From the IMG/VR virus record IMGVR_UViG_3300044966_000307, positions 1 to 51,938 of that record: a DNA stretch of 51,938 nt; one strand, 5' to 3'. Positions within the stretch are counted from its first letter, which is position 1. Each line of letters begins with the position of its first letter. The notes under the pieces were generated by a model. The model had not been told where the DNA came from, did not search any database, and saw nothing but the letters and a program-made list of their open reading frames with translations. The DNA is from a virus. The position numbers and the translations under genes were made by a program. This document shows, one piece after another, positions 27,519 through 38,490 of this stretch.

Positions 27519-28735
27519 GTTTAACACACAGCCCAAATATAGTTACTGATAGTTTACTGTTAAATTTAGATTTTAAAAATCCTAAAAAGTTTACTTCTAC
27601 TTTAGGTACTGGAAATTTAGTACAAAATCCAAATTATAATTCATCAACTTGGTCAAATATATTCTCAGCAAATGCTACATTAACAACTGGTATAGATGCG
27701 CCTGATGGTAGTATGACTGCTGTTAGGATGTCATGTAGAACTTCTGGTCAAAGCTTACTTAGAATAAGTTTTACTAGCTTTACTCCAAATACAACTGATA
27801 CTTATATTATTAGTTTTTATGTTAGAAAAATAAGCGGAACGATATTAGACAGTAATCAAATTTGGAGTGGTTTACACGATGTAACCCCATCACTAGAATA
27901 TTCATCTCAATTAGTAACTGGTAAATGGGTGCGCATTTCATATTCTAATACAACTACTGCTACTGCTAAAACATTTTTTGATATTTTAGACAATAATACT
28001 ACTGATTATGTATTAGATTTTTGGGGTGTAAAAGTAGAAAATGATACTACTAATGCGCCAATGCCATTTAAAGATACAGTTGGCGGTTATACTATGAATC
28101 TGTATCGTAATCAATTTGCTACAGTAAACGACGATAGTATAACGTTTACAAGAAGTGCATCTACGCCAAAATATGGTCCAAATATGTACTTAACTGCAAC
28201 TGGTAATTTAACTGTTGCAAACTTCATGTATAACAATCATACTTGGGAAGTATGGTTTAAAATAAATGATATTAATCCAGCAGCATATGATGCAACGGAA
28301 CAAATGAGTAATATTATAGGATATCGAGGTTATCATACGTCGTTTGAATATACATCAACAACTTTGTATTATTATGTTTGGAATGGTTTATCAACATTAC
28401 CAGCTTGTGCGTCTTGGACAATTGCAACAAGTGGAGCACAAATAAATCAAGGATCATGGTATCAAGTTGTAGTGGTAAGAACTGGAGATGTGTTTACTCC
28501 TTATGTTAATGGTGCACCGTTAGGTACAGGGTCAACGACCGCTACTGCAGTAACTGGAATTGGAACGACTAATGATATTTCTATAGGCGGATTTGGAAAT
28601 AATGGTAGTGGCGGTGGAAGTTATAATTATTATCCTAAATGTTCTATTGCAAACTCAAAAATGTATAACCGCGCACTAACTGCAGCAGAAGTATTACAAA
28701 ATTTTAATGCCCTAAGAGGCAGATTTGGTATTTAA
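27515..28735 (+). CDS. LamG/concanavalin-like adhesin 3
   Basis: This third copy has 406 residues and again starts in an ATGA overlap. Landmarks are PNIVTDSLLLNLDFKNPKKF at the N-terminus, TYIISFYVRKISG and VLDFWGVKVEN in the central module, and HTWEVWFKINDINPA, SWYQVVVVRTGD and SKMYNRALTAAEVLQNFNAL in the jelly roll. The three strictly overlapping starts suggest translationally coupled production and perhaps a hetero-oligomeric assembly, which is inference. The ligand is unknown. Confidence 0.75.
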   Translation: MSLTHSPNIVTDSLLLNLDFKNPKKFTSTLGTGNLVQNPNYNSSTWSNIFSANATLTTGIDAPDGSMTAVRMSCRTSGQSLLRISFTSFTPNTTDTYIISFYVRKISGTILDSNQIWSGLHDVTPSLEYSSQLVTGKWVRISYSNTTTATAKTFFDILDNNTTDYVLDFWGVKVENDTTNAPMPFKDTVGGYTMNLYRNQFATVNDDSITFTRSASTPKYGPNMYLTATGNLTVANFMYNNHTWEVWFKINDINPAAYDATEQMSNIIGYRGYHTSFEYTSTTLYYYVWNGLSTLPACASWTIATSGAQINQGSWYQVVVVRTGDVFTPYVNGAPLGTGSTTATAVTGIGTTNDISIGGFGNNGSGGGSYNYYPKCSIANSKMYNRALTAAEVLQNFNALRGRFGI

Positions 28736-28741
28736 TAAATA
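28734..28741 (+). promoter_or_regulatory. Weak candidate late promoter (AATAAATA)
   Basis: AATAAATA followed by CATAATAA overlaps the stop codon of the third LamG gene, 23 bases before the ATG of the S74 fibre gene. This is one of few gaps in the fibre operon. It deviates at the first base from the other octamers. Confidence 0.35.
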
Positions 28742-28764
28742 CATAATAATATGAAGGACACATA

Positions 28765-29796
28765 ATGGCATTAGCTGATAAAAATATAGTTATTACACCA
28801 AATATAAGCGCAGCAGGCGACCCTAAGATTGTATTTTCTGGGGCAGACGCAAGTACTGCAGCTCAGAATATTACATTAACTGCATACCCAACTTTAAATG
28901 GTATGCTTAGTTTTGATGGATCTGCCGGACAATTACTTTCCGTTACTAATAGTTTAACTGGTACAATTTTTGCAGCTAACGATGTATCTGGTATTCCAAG
29001 TATAGAAGTATTAGATACTGGTTTAGTAAAACTAGCACAATATGGCGGTAACGTATTAATTGGTACCGGAACTGACGATGGAACTAACAGATTACAAGTA
29101 TCGTCTGCAAAATTTTCATCATCATTAGTTTTACCAACAACATCAACATTACCTTCATCACCAGCGCAGGGTAATTTACGTTTTAACACTTCAACATTAA
29201 AATTTGAAGGATACAATGGTACCGTATGGGGCGCAATTGGCGGTGACAACGCAACTAATATCGCAGGCGGGTCTGCTAATCAAATTTTATACCAAACAGG
29301 TGCAAGCACTACCGGTTTTCTTACACCATCAACTGGATATTTAAATTGGACTGGCAGTGCATTTGCTTGGTCTACGCTATCCGGTGGAGCTACCTTATCT
29401 AGTGTAGCAGCATCTACAACATATTATATCGGTCTTTCTGCTAATTCAACAAGTACATGGACAGATGCTAGAGTAGATACTGGAAATTTATATTATACTT
29501 CAGGGGATAATACATTATATGCAACTAATTTTAACACTGCTTCTGATATAAATTTAAAAGAGAATATTCAAAAAATTGATAATTCTTTGGATATTTTAAC
29601 TAAATTGCAAGGTGTAAGTTTTAATTGGAAATCTACTGGAAATAAAAGTTACGGTTTAATTGCTCAAGAATTAGAAACCGTATTGCCGGAATTAGTTAAT
29701 ACAGTTGATGGTGTTAAATCTATCGCTTATACTGCATTGATAGGAATTTTATTAGAAGCTATTAAAGAGTTAAATGAAAAATTGGAGAATAAGTAA
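28765..29796 (+). CDS. Tail fibre with C-terminal peptidase S74 intramolecular chaperone
   Basis: This 343-residue protein has a beta-rich fibre body (YGGNVLIGTGTDDGTNRLQV, LRFNTSTLKFEGYNGT) and a C-terminal intramolecular chaperone of the peptidase S74 family, starting at TASDINLKENIQKID. Ser260 and Lys265 form the SDxxxK dyad. In known members this autocleaves next to the Ser after the domain has driven trimerisation. YGLIAQELETVLPELV and YTALIGILLEAIKELNEKLE are the usual helical end of the domain. The mature fibre would therefore be about 260 residues. A GAAGGACAC Shine-Dalgarno sequence precedes the start, and the stop overlaps the first RCC1 gene by one base. Confidence 0.85.
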   Translation: MALADKNIVITPNISAAGDPKIVFSGADASTAAQNITLTAYPTLNGMLSFDGSAGQLLSVTNSLTGTIFAANDVSGIPSIEVLDTGLVKLAQYGGNVLIGTGTDDGTNRLQVSSAKFSSSLVLPTTSTLPSSPAQGNLRFNTSTLKFEGYNGTVWGAIGGDNATNIAGGSANQILYQTGASTTGFLTPSTGYLNWTGSAFAWSTLSGGATLSSVAASTTYYIGLSANSTSTWTDARVDTGNLYYTSGDNTLYATNFNTASDINLKENIQKIDNSLDILTKLQGVSFNWKSTGNKSYGLIAQELETVLPELVNTVDGVKSIAYTALIGILLEAIKELNEKLENK

Positions 29797-32700
29797 TGGC
29801 ATTCAAAGAAGGCGGAAATGATCCATTTCAGTATCTAGCAAAAATTTCAGATTATGCATTTTATCTTCCATTAGGCGGAGTTCAAATGTTTGGTAATAAT
29901 GCTTATGGTCAATTAGGATTATCAAATACAGTTGCTAGATCAAGCCCGGTTGTTATATCTAGTGCATACAATTGGACTAGTATTAGTATAATTCGTAGTG
30001 GAGCCTCTACAGCATTTTTAAATGAAAGAAATCAATTATATACATCTGGAAGTATTATTGATTTAGCCAATAGAAGTTTTTTAATGCAAGTTGGTACTTT
30101 AACCAATTGGAGCAAAGTTGCTGCTGGATATATGAATACAGCAGCGATTAAAACAGACGGAACACTATGGACTTGGGGATATAATAGTTTTTTTGGAGGA
30201 TTAGGGTTATCAGATATAACCAATAGATCAAGCCCAGTACAAGTTGGAACTTTAAGTAACTGGAGTAAAGTTGCTAGCGGATATCGTCATACAGTAGCGA
30301 TCAAAACAGATAACACATTATGGACTTGGGGTCGTAATTTTTTTGGTGCATTAGGATTATCTGATCAAACAGATAGATATAGCCCAGTACAAGTTGGAAC
30401 TTTAAATAACTGGAGCCAAATTTCTTGCGGTTATGGGCATACAGCAGCGATTAATTCAAATGGAACATTACGGTCTTGGGGTCGTAATAATACTGGGCAA
30501 TTAGGATTATCTGATTTAACAAATAGATTAAGCCCAACGCAAGTTGGAACTTTAAGTGACTGGAGTCAAGTTGCTTGCGGTTATGGGCATACAGCAGCGA
30601 TTAAAACAGACGGAACATTATGGACTTGCGGTTTAAATACTTCCGGTCAATTAGGGTTATCTGATACTGCAACTAGATCAAGCCCAGTACAAGTCGGAAC
30701 TTTAAGTGGCTGGAGTCAAGTTGCATGCGGGCAGTATCATACAGCATCGATCAAGACAGACGGAACATTATGGTCTTGGGGTCGTAATATTTATGGTCAA
30801 TTAGGATTATCAGATACAGTCAGTAGATCAAGCCCAGTACAAGTTGGAACGTTAAGTGACTGGAGTCAAGTTGCTAGCGGGTATTCTCATATAGCAGCGA
30901 TTAAAACAGACGGAACATTATGGACTTGCGGTTATAATGGTTATGGTGCATTAGGGTTATCGGATACTGCCAATAGATCAAGCCCAGTACAAGTCGGAAC
31001 TTTAAGTAACTGGAGTAAAATTGCTTGCGGGCAATATCATACAGCATCGATCAAGACAGCCGGAACATTATGGTCTTGGGGTTTGAATAGTTTTGGTCAA
31101 TTGGGAATTTCTCGTCCATTCGATGGTGCGAACACTAGCGTACCTGTTAAAGCAACAACTTCTAAAACATTTAAACAGATTTCTTCAAGCGATACAGATT
31201 TTTTCTGTTTAGACATAAACAATAGTATATATCCTGTAGGATTGTCAGATGATATACCTTGGAGCGATTATACATCTACTTGGATCACATTTGATGTTGG
31301 TAGAAATCATTTTGTTGGAATTAAAACTAATGGTACAGCTTGGTCTGTAGGTAATAATTCTTATGGTCAATTAGGCATATCAGATACAACTTATCGTTCA
31401 AGTTTAGTTCAAATTGGAACTCGTAGCGATTGGACTAAAGTATATTGTTCAGATTATGGAGCAATGTTAGTAGATAAAAGTTATGGTGGATATGTATTTG
31501 GTAAAAACAATTACGGTCAATTAGGATTATCAGATCAAACTCATAGAAGTAGTCCGGTACAAATAGGCGGTATATCGATATCTACTGCTAGTATGGATGA
31601 TGATAATATATGGATAGTTGATACAACTAATGCTATATGGGAAGCTGGTAGATATAATTCAAATAATTTTCCAAATGGTCAATTCAATAGATCAAGCCCA
31701 GTACAAGTTGGTACTTTGTCCAATTGGAGCCAAATTTCTGCTGGATATATGCACACAATAGCAAGTAAGACAGACGGAACATTATGGACTTGGGGTAATA
31801 CTGCGAGTTATGGTGTATTAGGGTTATCTGATTTAACAAATAGATCAGGTCCAACGCAAGTCGGAACTTTAAGTAACTGGAGCCAAATTTCTTGCGGAGG
31901 GTGGTCTACAGCATCGATTAAAACAGATGGAACAGTATGGACTTGGGGAGCTAATTTTTATGGTGCATTAGGATTATCAGATATAAACAGTAGATCGAGT
32001 CCAGTGCAAGTCGGAACTTTAAGTGACTGGAGTAAAATTGCTTGCGGATATTATCATACAGCAGTAATTAAAACAGCCGGAACATTATGGACTTGGGGTT
32101 TTAATATTAATGGTCAATTGGGATTATCAGATACTGCCAATAGATCAAGCCCAGTACAAGTTGGAACTTTAAGTGACTGGAGTCAAATTGCTTGCGGGTA
32201 TCGCCATACATCAGCAATTAAAACAGATGGAACATTTTGGACTTGGGGAAATAATAATATTGGTCAATTGGGATTATCAGATACTGCCAATAGATCAAGC
32301 CCAGTACAAGTTGGTACTTTAAGTAACTGGAGTAAAATTGCTTGTGGGAGATCTTACACAACTGCAATTAAAACAGACGGAACATTATGGACTTGGGGTG
32401 ATAATAGTTATGGTCAATTAGGATTATCTAATTTAACTCATAGATCAAGCCCAGTACAAGTCGGAACTTTAAGTAACTGGAGTAACGTTTCTGCTCGTGA
32501 ATATTATACAGCGGCAATCAAAACAGACGGAACATTATGGACTTGGGGTCGGAATAGTTCTGGTCAATTAGGATTATCTGATTTAACAAATAGATTAAGT
32601 CCAACGCAAGTCGGAACTTTAAGTAACTGGAGCCAAATTTCTGCTGGATATATGCACACAATAGCAAGTAAGACAGACGGAACATTATGGACTTGGGGTT

Positions 32701-32975
32701 TTAATAATAATGGTCAATTAGGAGATTTTGTACAATATACTAATCCAGTAAAAAAATCAGTTACTGGAGATACTTGGAATTCAGTTTCTACAAATTTAGA
32801 TGCAACTTTATTTACAAAAACAGATGGAAGTATATGGGCATTAGGTTATAATGGTTATGGTCAATTAGGAACAGGAGATACAGCAAATAAAAGTAGCCCA
32901 GTTAGAATTGGATCGATAAATACTGCTGTTAAAGTAGAAGTTAAAGCTTATTCAGCAGGAGTGATATTTAAATGA
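29796..32975 (+). CDS. RCC1-repeat beta-propeller protein 1 (~21 repeats)
   Basis: This 1,059-residue protein is built almost entirely of ~50-residue RCC1-type repeats of the form [19 protein letters not shown], LWTWGxNxxGQLGLSDxxxR, [12 protein letters not shown] count about 21 blades, three times the seven expected for one RCC1 propeller; blades 9-13 are degenerate. A partial first blade and the leftover strand AVKVEVKAYSAGVIFK at the end fit circular closure. RCC1 propellers bind proteins in eukaryotes and occur in bacterial secreted proteins. Here the location after a fibre gene suggests a virion adhesin. Neighbouring repeats are very similar in DNA, implying recombination between them. 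No signal peptide or enzyme motif was seen. Confidence 0.85.
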   Translation: MAFKEGGNDPFQYLAKISDYAFYLPLGGVQMFGNNAYGQLGLSNTVARSSPVVISSAYNWTSISIIRSGASTAFLNERNQLYTSGSIIDLANRSFLMQVGTLTNWSKVAAGYMNTAAIKTDGTLWTWGYNSFFGGLGLSDITNRSSPVQVGTLSNWSKVASGYRHTVAIKTDNTLWTWGRNFFGALGLSDQTDRYSPVQVGTLNNWSQISCGYGHTAAINSNGTLRSWGRNNTGQLGLSDLTNRLSPTQVGTLSDWSQVACGYGHTAAIKTDGTLWTCGLNTSGQLGLSDTATRSSPVQVGTLSGWSQVACGQYHTASIKTDGTLWSWGRNIYGQLGLSDTVSRSSPVQVGTLSDWSQVASGYSHIAAIKTDGTLWTCGYNGYGALGLSDTANRSSPVQVGTLSNWSKIACGQYHTASIKTAGTLWSWGLNSFGQLGISRPFDGANTSVPVKATTSKTFKQISSSDTDFFCLDINNSIYPVGLSDDIPWSDYTSTWITFDVGRNHFVGIKTNGTAWSVGNNSYGQLGISDTTYRSSLVQIGTRSDWTKVYCSDYGAMLVDKSYGGYVFGKNNYGQLGLSDQTHRSSPVQIGGISISTASMDDDNIWIVDTTNAIWEAGRYNSNNFPNGQFNRSSPVQVGTLSNWSQISAGYMHTIASKTDGTLWTWGNTASYGVLGLSDLTNRSGPTQVGTLSNWSQISCGGWSTASIKTDGTVWTWGANFYGALGLSDINSRSSPVQVGTLSDWSKIACGYYHTAVIKTAGTLWTWGFNINGQLGLSDTANRSSPVQVGTLSDWSQIACGYRHTSAIKTDGTFWTWGNNNIGQLGLSDTANRSSPVQVGTLSNWSKIACGRSYTTAIKTDGTLWTWGDNSYGQLGLSNLTHRSSPVQVGTLSNWSNVSAREYYTAAIKTDGTLWTWGRNSSGQLGLSDLTNRLSPTQVGTLSNWSQISAGYMHTIASKTDGTLWTWGFNNNGQLGDFVQYTNPVKKSVTGDTWNSVSTNLDATLFTKTDGSIWALGYNGYGQLGTGDTANKSSPVRIGSINTAVKVEVKAYSAGVIFK

Positions 32976-34423
32976 GTTCTAATTATAAACTAAATTCTGT
33001 TGATTTAGATTATACATATATTAAAGCAGATGATATAAATTATTTTCCAATAGAAACGTTAAAAATTTCTAGTAGAAAAACTGTTGTATTTGGTCAAAAT
33101 AATATTAGTTCTTCTGGATATTACGCGTTAAATGTAGGTAATGCATTTAATTCAAGTTTTGGAACATTTAATGTTCCAAAACTTGATTTAGATAATTTTG
33201 CCGATATAGTTGCTGTATTACCGAGCGCAATAATATTTTCAGATAGAGCTAATACTTCAAAAACGTATATTCGGGGAGCCTTTGGAGCTTTAGAAAATAC
33301 TCCTCAATCTCTTGCATGGACTGCATTTGCTATTACATCAACCATATACACCCCAGTACCAGTTGGTACTTTAAGTAACTGGGGTATCGTTAGTGGAGGT
33401 TTGTATCATACAGCAGCAATCAACCCAAACGGAACATTATGGACTTGGGGTTGGAATGGTTATGGTGCATTAGGGTTATCGGATACTGCCAATAGATCAA
33501 GCCCAGTACAAGTCGGAACTTTAAGTAACTGGAGTAAAATTGCTGGTGGATTTCAACATTCATTGGCAATTAAAACAGATAACACATTATGGACGTGGGG
33601 GATTAATTCTTATGGTCAATTGGGATTATCTAATTTAACTCATAGATCAAGTCCAGTACAAGTTGGAACGTTAAGTAACTGGAGTAAAATTGCTAGCGGA
33701 TCAGAGTTGGTAGCAGCAATTAAAACAGATGGAACATTATGGACTTGGGGGCAAAATCTTTTTGGTGCATTAGGATTATCTGATTTAACTCATAGATCAA
33801 GCCCAGTACAAGTTGGAACTTTAAGTAACTGGAGCAAAATTGCTTGTGGGCGATATTATACAGCATCGATTAAATCAAATGGAACATTATGGGCTTGGGG
33901 GTGGAATGTGTATGGAAACTTAGGGTTATCTGATACCGCAAATAGATCCAGCCCAGTGCAAGTCGGAACTTTAAGTAACTGGAGTCAAATTTCTTGCGGG
34001 TATTATCATACAGCAGCAATTAAAACAGACGGAACATTATGGACTTGTGGTTATAATTTTTATGGTCAATTAGGATTATCGGATACCGCGCCTAGATCAA
34101 TCCCAGTACAAGTTGGAACTTTAAGTGACTGGAGTAAAATTGCTTGCGGATATCGCCTGACTACAGCGATTAAAACAGATGGAACATTTTGGACTTGGGG
34201 AAATAATGTGTATGGTCAATTAGGGTTATCTGATCAAGTCAATAGATCAAGCCCAGTACAAGTTGGAACCTTAAGTAACTGGAGTCAAATTTATTCTGGA
34301 ATGTTTTATGTAGCAGCAATTAAAACAGACGGAACATTATGGACTTGGGGTGATAATGGGTATGGTCAATTAGGGTTAGTAGATACAACACCTTTACCTA
34401 CAAAAGTAGTTTACGGAATATAA
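32972..34423 (+). CDS. RCC1-repeat beta-propeller protein 2 (7 canonical repeats plus N-terminal region)
   Basis: This 483-residue protein starts in an ATGA overlap with the previous gene. The first ~130 residues are divergent and may be one or two degenerate blades (KTVVFGQNN, SAIIFSDRAN, TYIRGAFGALENTPQ). They are followed by seven canonical RCC1 repeats, enough for one complete propeller, ending GQLGLVDTTPLPTKVVYGI. The divergent N-terminus may be the docking part. It is likely expressed with the other three RCC1 genes and is a probable virion adhesin by context. Confidence 0.85.
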   Translation: MSSNYKLNSVDLDYTYIKADDINYFPIETLKISSRKTVVFGQNNISSSGYYALNVGNAFNSSFGTFNVPKLDLDNFADIVAVLPSAIIFSDRANTSKTYIRGAFGALENTPQSLAWTAFAITSTIYTPVPVGTLSNWGIVSGGLYHTAAINPNGTLWTWGWNGYGALGLSDTANRSSPVQVGTLSNWSKIAGGFQHSLAIKTDNTLWTWGINSYGQLGLSNLTHRSSPVQVGTLSNWSKIASGSELVAAIKTDGTLWTWGQNLFGALGLSDLTHRSSPVQVGTLSNWSKIACGRYYTASIKSNGTLWAWGWNVYGNLGLSDTANRSSPVQVGTLSNWSQISCGYYHTAAIKTDGTLWTCGYNFYGQLGLSDTAPRSIPVQVGTLSDWSKIACGYRLTTAIKTDGTFWTWGNNVYGQLGLSDQVNRSSPVQVGTLSNWSQIYSGMFYVAAIKTDGTLWTWGDNGYGQLGLVDTTPLPTKVVYGI

Positions 34424-37360
34424 ATGGCTCAATATTATGGTATAAAAAATAATTCAAATTATGTAATAAAAAATGATAACTCACTTTGGGAAGTTGGTAG
34501 GAATTATCGGTTTTTAACTTCAGCTCCAACCTCAATTGGTAATATACCATGGAGTCAAGTTGCTTGCGGATTACTTAATACAGCAGCGATCAAGACAGAC
34601 GGAACATTATGGATTTGGGGTTTGAATAGTTTCGGTGCATTAGGATTAGGCGATATATATAATAAATCAAGCCCAGTACAAGTCGGAACGTTAAGTAACT
34701 GGAGTCAAGTTGCTGGCAAAGGATATTATCATGCAGCAGCAATTAAAACAGACGGAACATTATGGACTTGGGGTAATAATAGTTATGGTCAATTAGGATT
34801 ATCTAATTTAACTCATAGATCAAGCCCAGTACAAGTCGGAACTTTAACCAACTGGAGTAAAATTGCTAGTGGACATTATCATACATCAGCGGTAAAAACA
34901 GACGGAACATTATGGACTTGGGGTCGGAATAGTTCTGGTCAATTAGGATTATCTGATTTAACAAATAGATCAAGCCCAGTACAAGTCGGAACTTTAACCA
35001 ACTGGAGCCAAATTTCTTGCGGATATCGCCATACATCAGCAATTAAAACAGATGGAACATTGTGGACTTGGGGTTATAATTTGTATGGAAACTTAGGGTT
35101 ATCTGATACTGCAACTAGATCAAGCCCAGTACAAGTTGGAACTTTAAATAACTGGAGTAAAGTTAGTTGCGGATATCACCTTACCGCAGCAATTAATTCA
35201 AATGGACAATTATGGACTTGTGGTTATAATTTTTATGGTCAATTAGGAATAGGCGAGTCATTTAATAGTAAATCAAGTCCAGTACAAGTCGGAACTTTAA
35301 GTAACTGGAGCCAAATTTTTTGTGGTAACCGTCATATAGCAGCAATCAAGACAGACGGAACATTATGGGTTTGCGGTTATAATGCTTATGGTCAATTAGG
35401 ACTCGGAGATACTGCCAGTAGATCAAGCCCAGTGCAAGTCAGAATTGCAGCTAACTGGAGTAAAGTTGCTTGCGGAGCTGATCATATAATAGCAATTAAC
35501 ACAGACGGAACGCGGATTTGGGGTTTGAATAATTTTGGTCAACTAGGGTACAATCTTACTTCATACCGTGTTGATCTTAATCAAGTAGTGTCTTCTGCCA
35601 ATTGGAGCAAATTCCCAACAGGCACTCAAAATACTGCGTGGGGTGCTGCTATCAAGTCTGATGGCAATTTGTATGCATTTGGTAATAATGCAGATTATTT
35701 GTTAACTGCAAAATCTCATTTTGATTATTCATCAATAAATCCGAGTGAAGTTAATTCGTCATTAAACGGAATTATTATTGCTGCGCCAGTTGTAATTGAT
35801 GCTGCAATAGAAGCATCGTTTGGCGATAGATTTGGTTATTATATTAAATCAGATACTACGCTTTGGAGTTGGGGGTTAAATAGTTTTGGTCAAGTTGGTA
35901 TTGATCCTGTTGTTCAAAAAGTTGTACTACCTTCGTATCCGGGGTTATATAATGCCACAACTTATACTAAATTTTCGAGTGGACTCTACCATACATTAGC
36001 GATCAAGACAAACGGAACATTATGGACTTGGGGTAATAATAGTTATGGTCAATTAGGAACTAACAATATAACAAATTATTCTAGTCCAGTGCAAGTTGGA
36101 ACTTTAACCAACTGGAGTCAAGTTTCTTGCGGATATTATCACACATTATCTATTAAAACAGATAATACATTATGGGCTTGGGGAAATAATAGTTATGGTC
36201 AATTAGGATTATCTAATTTAACCCATAGATCGAGTCCAGTACAAGTTGGAACTCTATCTAATTGGAGTAAAGTTGCTTGTGGACAGTATCATACAGCAGC
36301 AGTAAACACAGACGGAACATTATGGACTTGGGGTCGGAATAGTTCTGGTCAATTAGGATTATCTGATACAACCGATAGATCAAGCCCAGTACAAGTCGGA
36401 ACTTTATCTAACTGGAGTCAAATTGTTACAGGAGGTTATCATACAGCAGCGATTAAAACCGATGGAACATTATGGACTTGGGGTTATAATTCTTGGGGTC
36501 AATTAGGATCAGGAGATTTAACATTTAGATATAGCCCAGTACAAGTTGGCACTCTATCTAACTGGAGTCAAGTAGCGGGTGGCAGGCATCATATAGCAGC
36601 AGTAAAAACAGATGGAACATTATGGATGTGCGGTTATAATACTAATGGTCAATTAGGGTTATCGGATATAGCGAATAGAAGTAACCTAGTTCAAGTCGGA
36701 ACTTTAAGTAACTGGAGTCGAGTCATCGGCGGCTTAACTTATACAGCATCGATTAAGATAGATGGAACATTATGGGCTTGGGGTAGTAATGCTGCCGGTC
36801 AATTAGGATTATCTGATCAAACAAATAGATCAAGCCCAGTACAAGTTGGTACTTTAAGTAACTGGAGTCAAGTTTCTTGCGGATATTATCACACATTATC
36901 TATTAAAACAGATAATACATTATGGGCTTGGGGAAATAATAATTTTGGCGGGTTAGGTAGATCTAGTTCTAACGTGTATTCCCCTATTCAAATATCGTTA
37001 AATACTGGTTGGTCTAAAGTCGTTGCTGGATTAACGTATGGATTATTTTTAAAAACTAATGGAACTCTTTGGTCTATAGGTAATAATAGTTATGGTCAAT
37101 TGGGATTAGGAGATGTAACTCATCGTTCAAGTATAACGCAAATTGGTAATTTATCTAATTGGAGCAAAATTGCAGCAAGTAACTATCATTCTGTTGCTAT
37201 AAAAACGGATGGAACTCTTTGGGCGTGGGGTTTAAATAGTTCCGGTCAATTAGGTCAGGAAAACTATACTAATACAAGTAGCCCTGTACAAGTCGGAACG
37301 CTAAATACATACGTTAGCGTTTATGCAATGGATAATACAACTTTGGCTTCACTATTATGA
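34424..37360 (+). CDS. RCC1-repeat beta-propeller protein 3 (~19 repeats)
   Basis: This 978-residue protein starts directly after the preceding stop. About 19 RCC1-type blades are visible. Blades 8-10 (around residues 345-520) are degenerate and include the longer linkers [20 protein letters not shown] and [19 protein letters not shown]. The last strand ([16 protein letters not shown]) lacks the blade core and could pair with the partial first blade ([18 protein letters not shown]). Variation between blades is concentrated just after the CG and after WGxN, positions that lie on one face of RCC1 propellers. The gene ends in an ATGA overlap with the next RCC1 gene. Confidence 0.85.
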   Translation: MAQYYGIKNNSNYVIKNDNSLWEVGRNYRFLTSAPTSIGNIPWSQVACGLLNTAAIKTDGTLWIWGLNSFGALGLGDIYNKSSPVQVGTLSNWSQVAGKGYYHAAAIKTDGTLWTWGNNSYGQLGLSNLTHRSSPVQVGTLTNWSKIASGHYHTSAVKTDGTLWTWGRNSSGQLGLSDLTNRSSPVQVGTLTNWSQISCGYRHTSAIKTDGTLWTWGYNLYGNLGLSDTATRSSPVQVGTLNNWSKVSCGYHLTAAINSNGQLWTCGYNFYGQLGIGESFNSKSSPVQVGTLSNWSQIFCGNRHIAAIKTDGTLWVCGYNAYGQLGLGDTASRSSPVQVRIAANWSKVACGADHIIAINTDGTRIWGLNNFGQLGYNLTSYRVDLNQVVSSANWSKFPTGTQNTAWGAAIKSDGNLYAFGNNADYLLTAKSHFDYSSINPSEVNSSLNGIIIAAPVVIDAAIEASFGDRFGYYIKSDTTLWSWGLNSFGQVGIDPVVQKVVLPSYPGLYNATTYTKFSSGLYHTLAIKTNGTLWTWGNNSYGQLGTNNITNYSSPVQVGTLTNWSQVSCGYYHTLSIKTDNTLWAWGNNSYGQLGLSNLTHRSSPVQVGTLSNWSKVACGQYHTAAVNTDGTLWTWGRNSSGQLGLSDTTDRSSPVQVGTLSNWSQIVTGGYHTAAIKTDGTLWTWGYNSWGQLGSGDLTFRYSPVQVGTLSNWSQVAGGRHHIAAVKTDGTLWMCGYNTNGQLGLSDIANRSNLVQVGTLSNWSRVIGGLTYTASIKIDGTLWAWGSNAAGQLGLSDQTNRSSPVQVGTLSNWSQVSCGYYHTLSIKTDNTLWAWGNNNFGGLGRSSSNVYSPIQISLNTGWSKVVAGLTYGLFLKTNGTLWSIGNNSYGQLGLGDVTHRSSITQIGNLSNWSKIAASNYHSVAIKTDGTLWAWGLNSSGQLGQENYTNTSSPVQVGTLNTYVSVYAMDNTTLASLL

Positions 37361-38481
37361 CTTATAAAGTAACTGGAACAAAATTACAAACAAGATATAT
37401 GTCTACGGCTATGTTTAAGGCAACTGGGAATATGTATGCTTGGGGGAATAATGATGCTGGCCAACTAGGATTATCTGATTTAACAAATAGAAGTAGTCCG
37501 GTACAAATCGGGACTGCATCTAACTGGAATCAAGTTGTTGTTGGATACCGACATACAGTAGCAATTAAGACAGACGGAACATTATGGGCGTGGGGTTATA
37601 ATCTTTTTGGTGCATTAGGATTATCAAATACAGTTGCTAGATCAAGCCCGGTACAAGTTGGAACTTTAAGTAACTGGAGTAACGTTGCTCTTGGAAAGTA
37701 TCATACAGCATTGATTAAGACAGACGGAACATTATGGGCTTGCGGTTATAATGGTCAAGGTAACTTAGGATTATCTGATTTAACAAATAGAAGTAGTCCA
37801 GTACAAGTTGGAACTTTAAGTAACTGGAGTCGAGTTGCTAGCGGGAGTGGAATGCACACAACCGCGATTAAAACAGATAACACATTATGGACTTGGGGTT
37901 TAAATAATACAGGTCAACTAGGATTATCTGATTTAACAAATAGAAGTAGTCCAGTACAAGTTGGAACTTTAAGTAACTGGAATCAAGTTTCTTGTGGATA
38001 TAAGCACACAATAGCAAGTAAGACAGACGGAACATTATGGGCGTGTGGTTATAATAATAGTGGTCAACTAGGACTATCGGATACCGCGCACAGATCAAGC
38101 CCAGTACAAGTTGGAACTTTGTCCAATTGGAGCAAAGTTGCTGCTGGATATATGCATACAGCAGCGATTAAAACAGACGGAACATTATGGAATTGGGGAT
38201 ATAATAGTTTTGGAGGATTAGGGTTATCTGATACGGCTGACAGAAGTAGCCCAGTACAAGTTGGCACTTTAAGTAGTTGGAGTCAAGTTGCTGGCGGGGT
38301 ATTTTATACAGCAGCGATCAAAACAGACGGAACATTATGGACCTGGGGGTATAATGGCAATGGCCAACTAGGATTATCAAATACCACCAATATATTCAGC
38401 CCAACGCAAGTCGGAACTTTAAGTGACTGGAGACAAGTTAGTGCTGGTCAGTATTATACATTAGCATTAAAAATAATATAA
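37357..38481 (+). CDS. RCC1-repeat beta-propeller protein 4 (one 7-bladed propeller)
   Basis: This 374-residue protein has seven RCC1 repeats and almost nothing else. The first blade starts inside [38 protein letters not shown]. The final strand [17 protein letters not shown] closes the ring. The length matches a classical single RCC1 propeller (~400 residues). It begins in the ATGA overlap with the third RCC1 gene. As the simplest member it may be a minimal tip subunit. Virion association is inferred from context. Confidence 0.85.
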   Translation: MTYKVTGTKLQTRYMSTAMFKATGNMYAWGNNDAGQLGLSDLTNRSSPVQIGTASNWNQVVVGYRHTVAIKTDGTLWAWGYNLFGALGLSNTVARSSPVQVGTLSNWSNVALGKYHTALIKTDGTLWACGYNGQGNLGLSDLTNRSSPVQVGTLSNWSRVASGSGMHTTAIKTDNTLWTWGLNNTGQLGLSDLTNRSSPVQVGTLSNWNQVSCGYKHTIASKTDGTLWACGYNNSGQLGLSDTAHRSSPVQVGTLSNWSKVAAGYMHTAAIKTDGTLWNWGYNSFGGLGLSDTADRSSPVQVGTLSSWSQVAGGVFYTAAIKTDGTLWTWGYNGNGQLGLSNTTNIFSPTQVGTLSDWRQVSAGQYYTLALKII

Positions 38482-38490
38482 GGTTAAAAA

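Noticed and set aside
29796-38481. RCC1 genes as eukaryotic contamination or host genes
   Set aside because: They overlap phage fibre genes start-to-stop, share their base composition and are continuous with phage structural genes on both sides.
29796-38481. Diversity-generating retroelement target (template/variable repeats)
   Set aside because: No reverse transcriptase or template repeat was seen in the window, and the variation looks like module shuffling rather than adenine-directed change.
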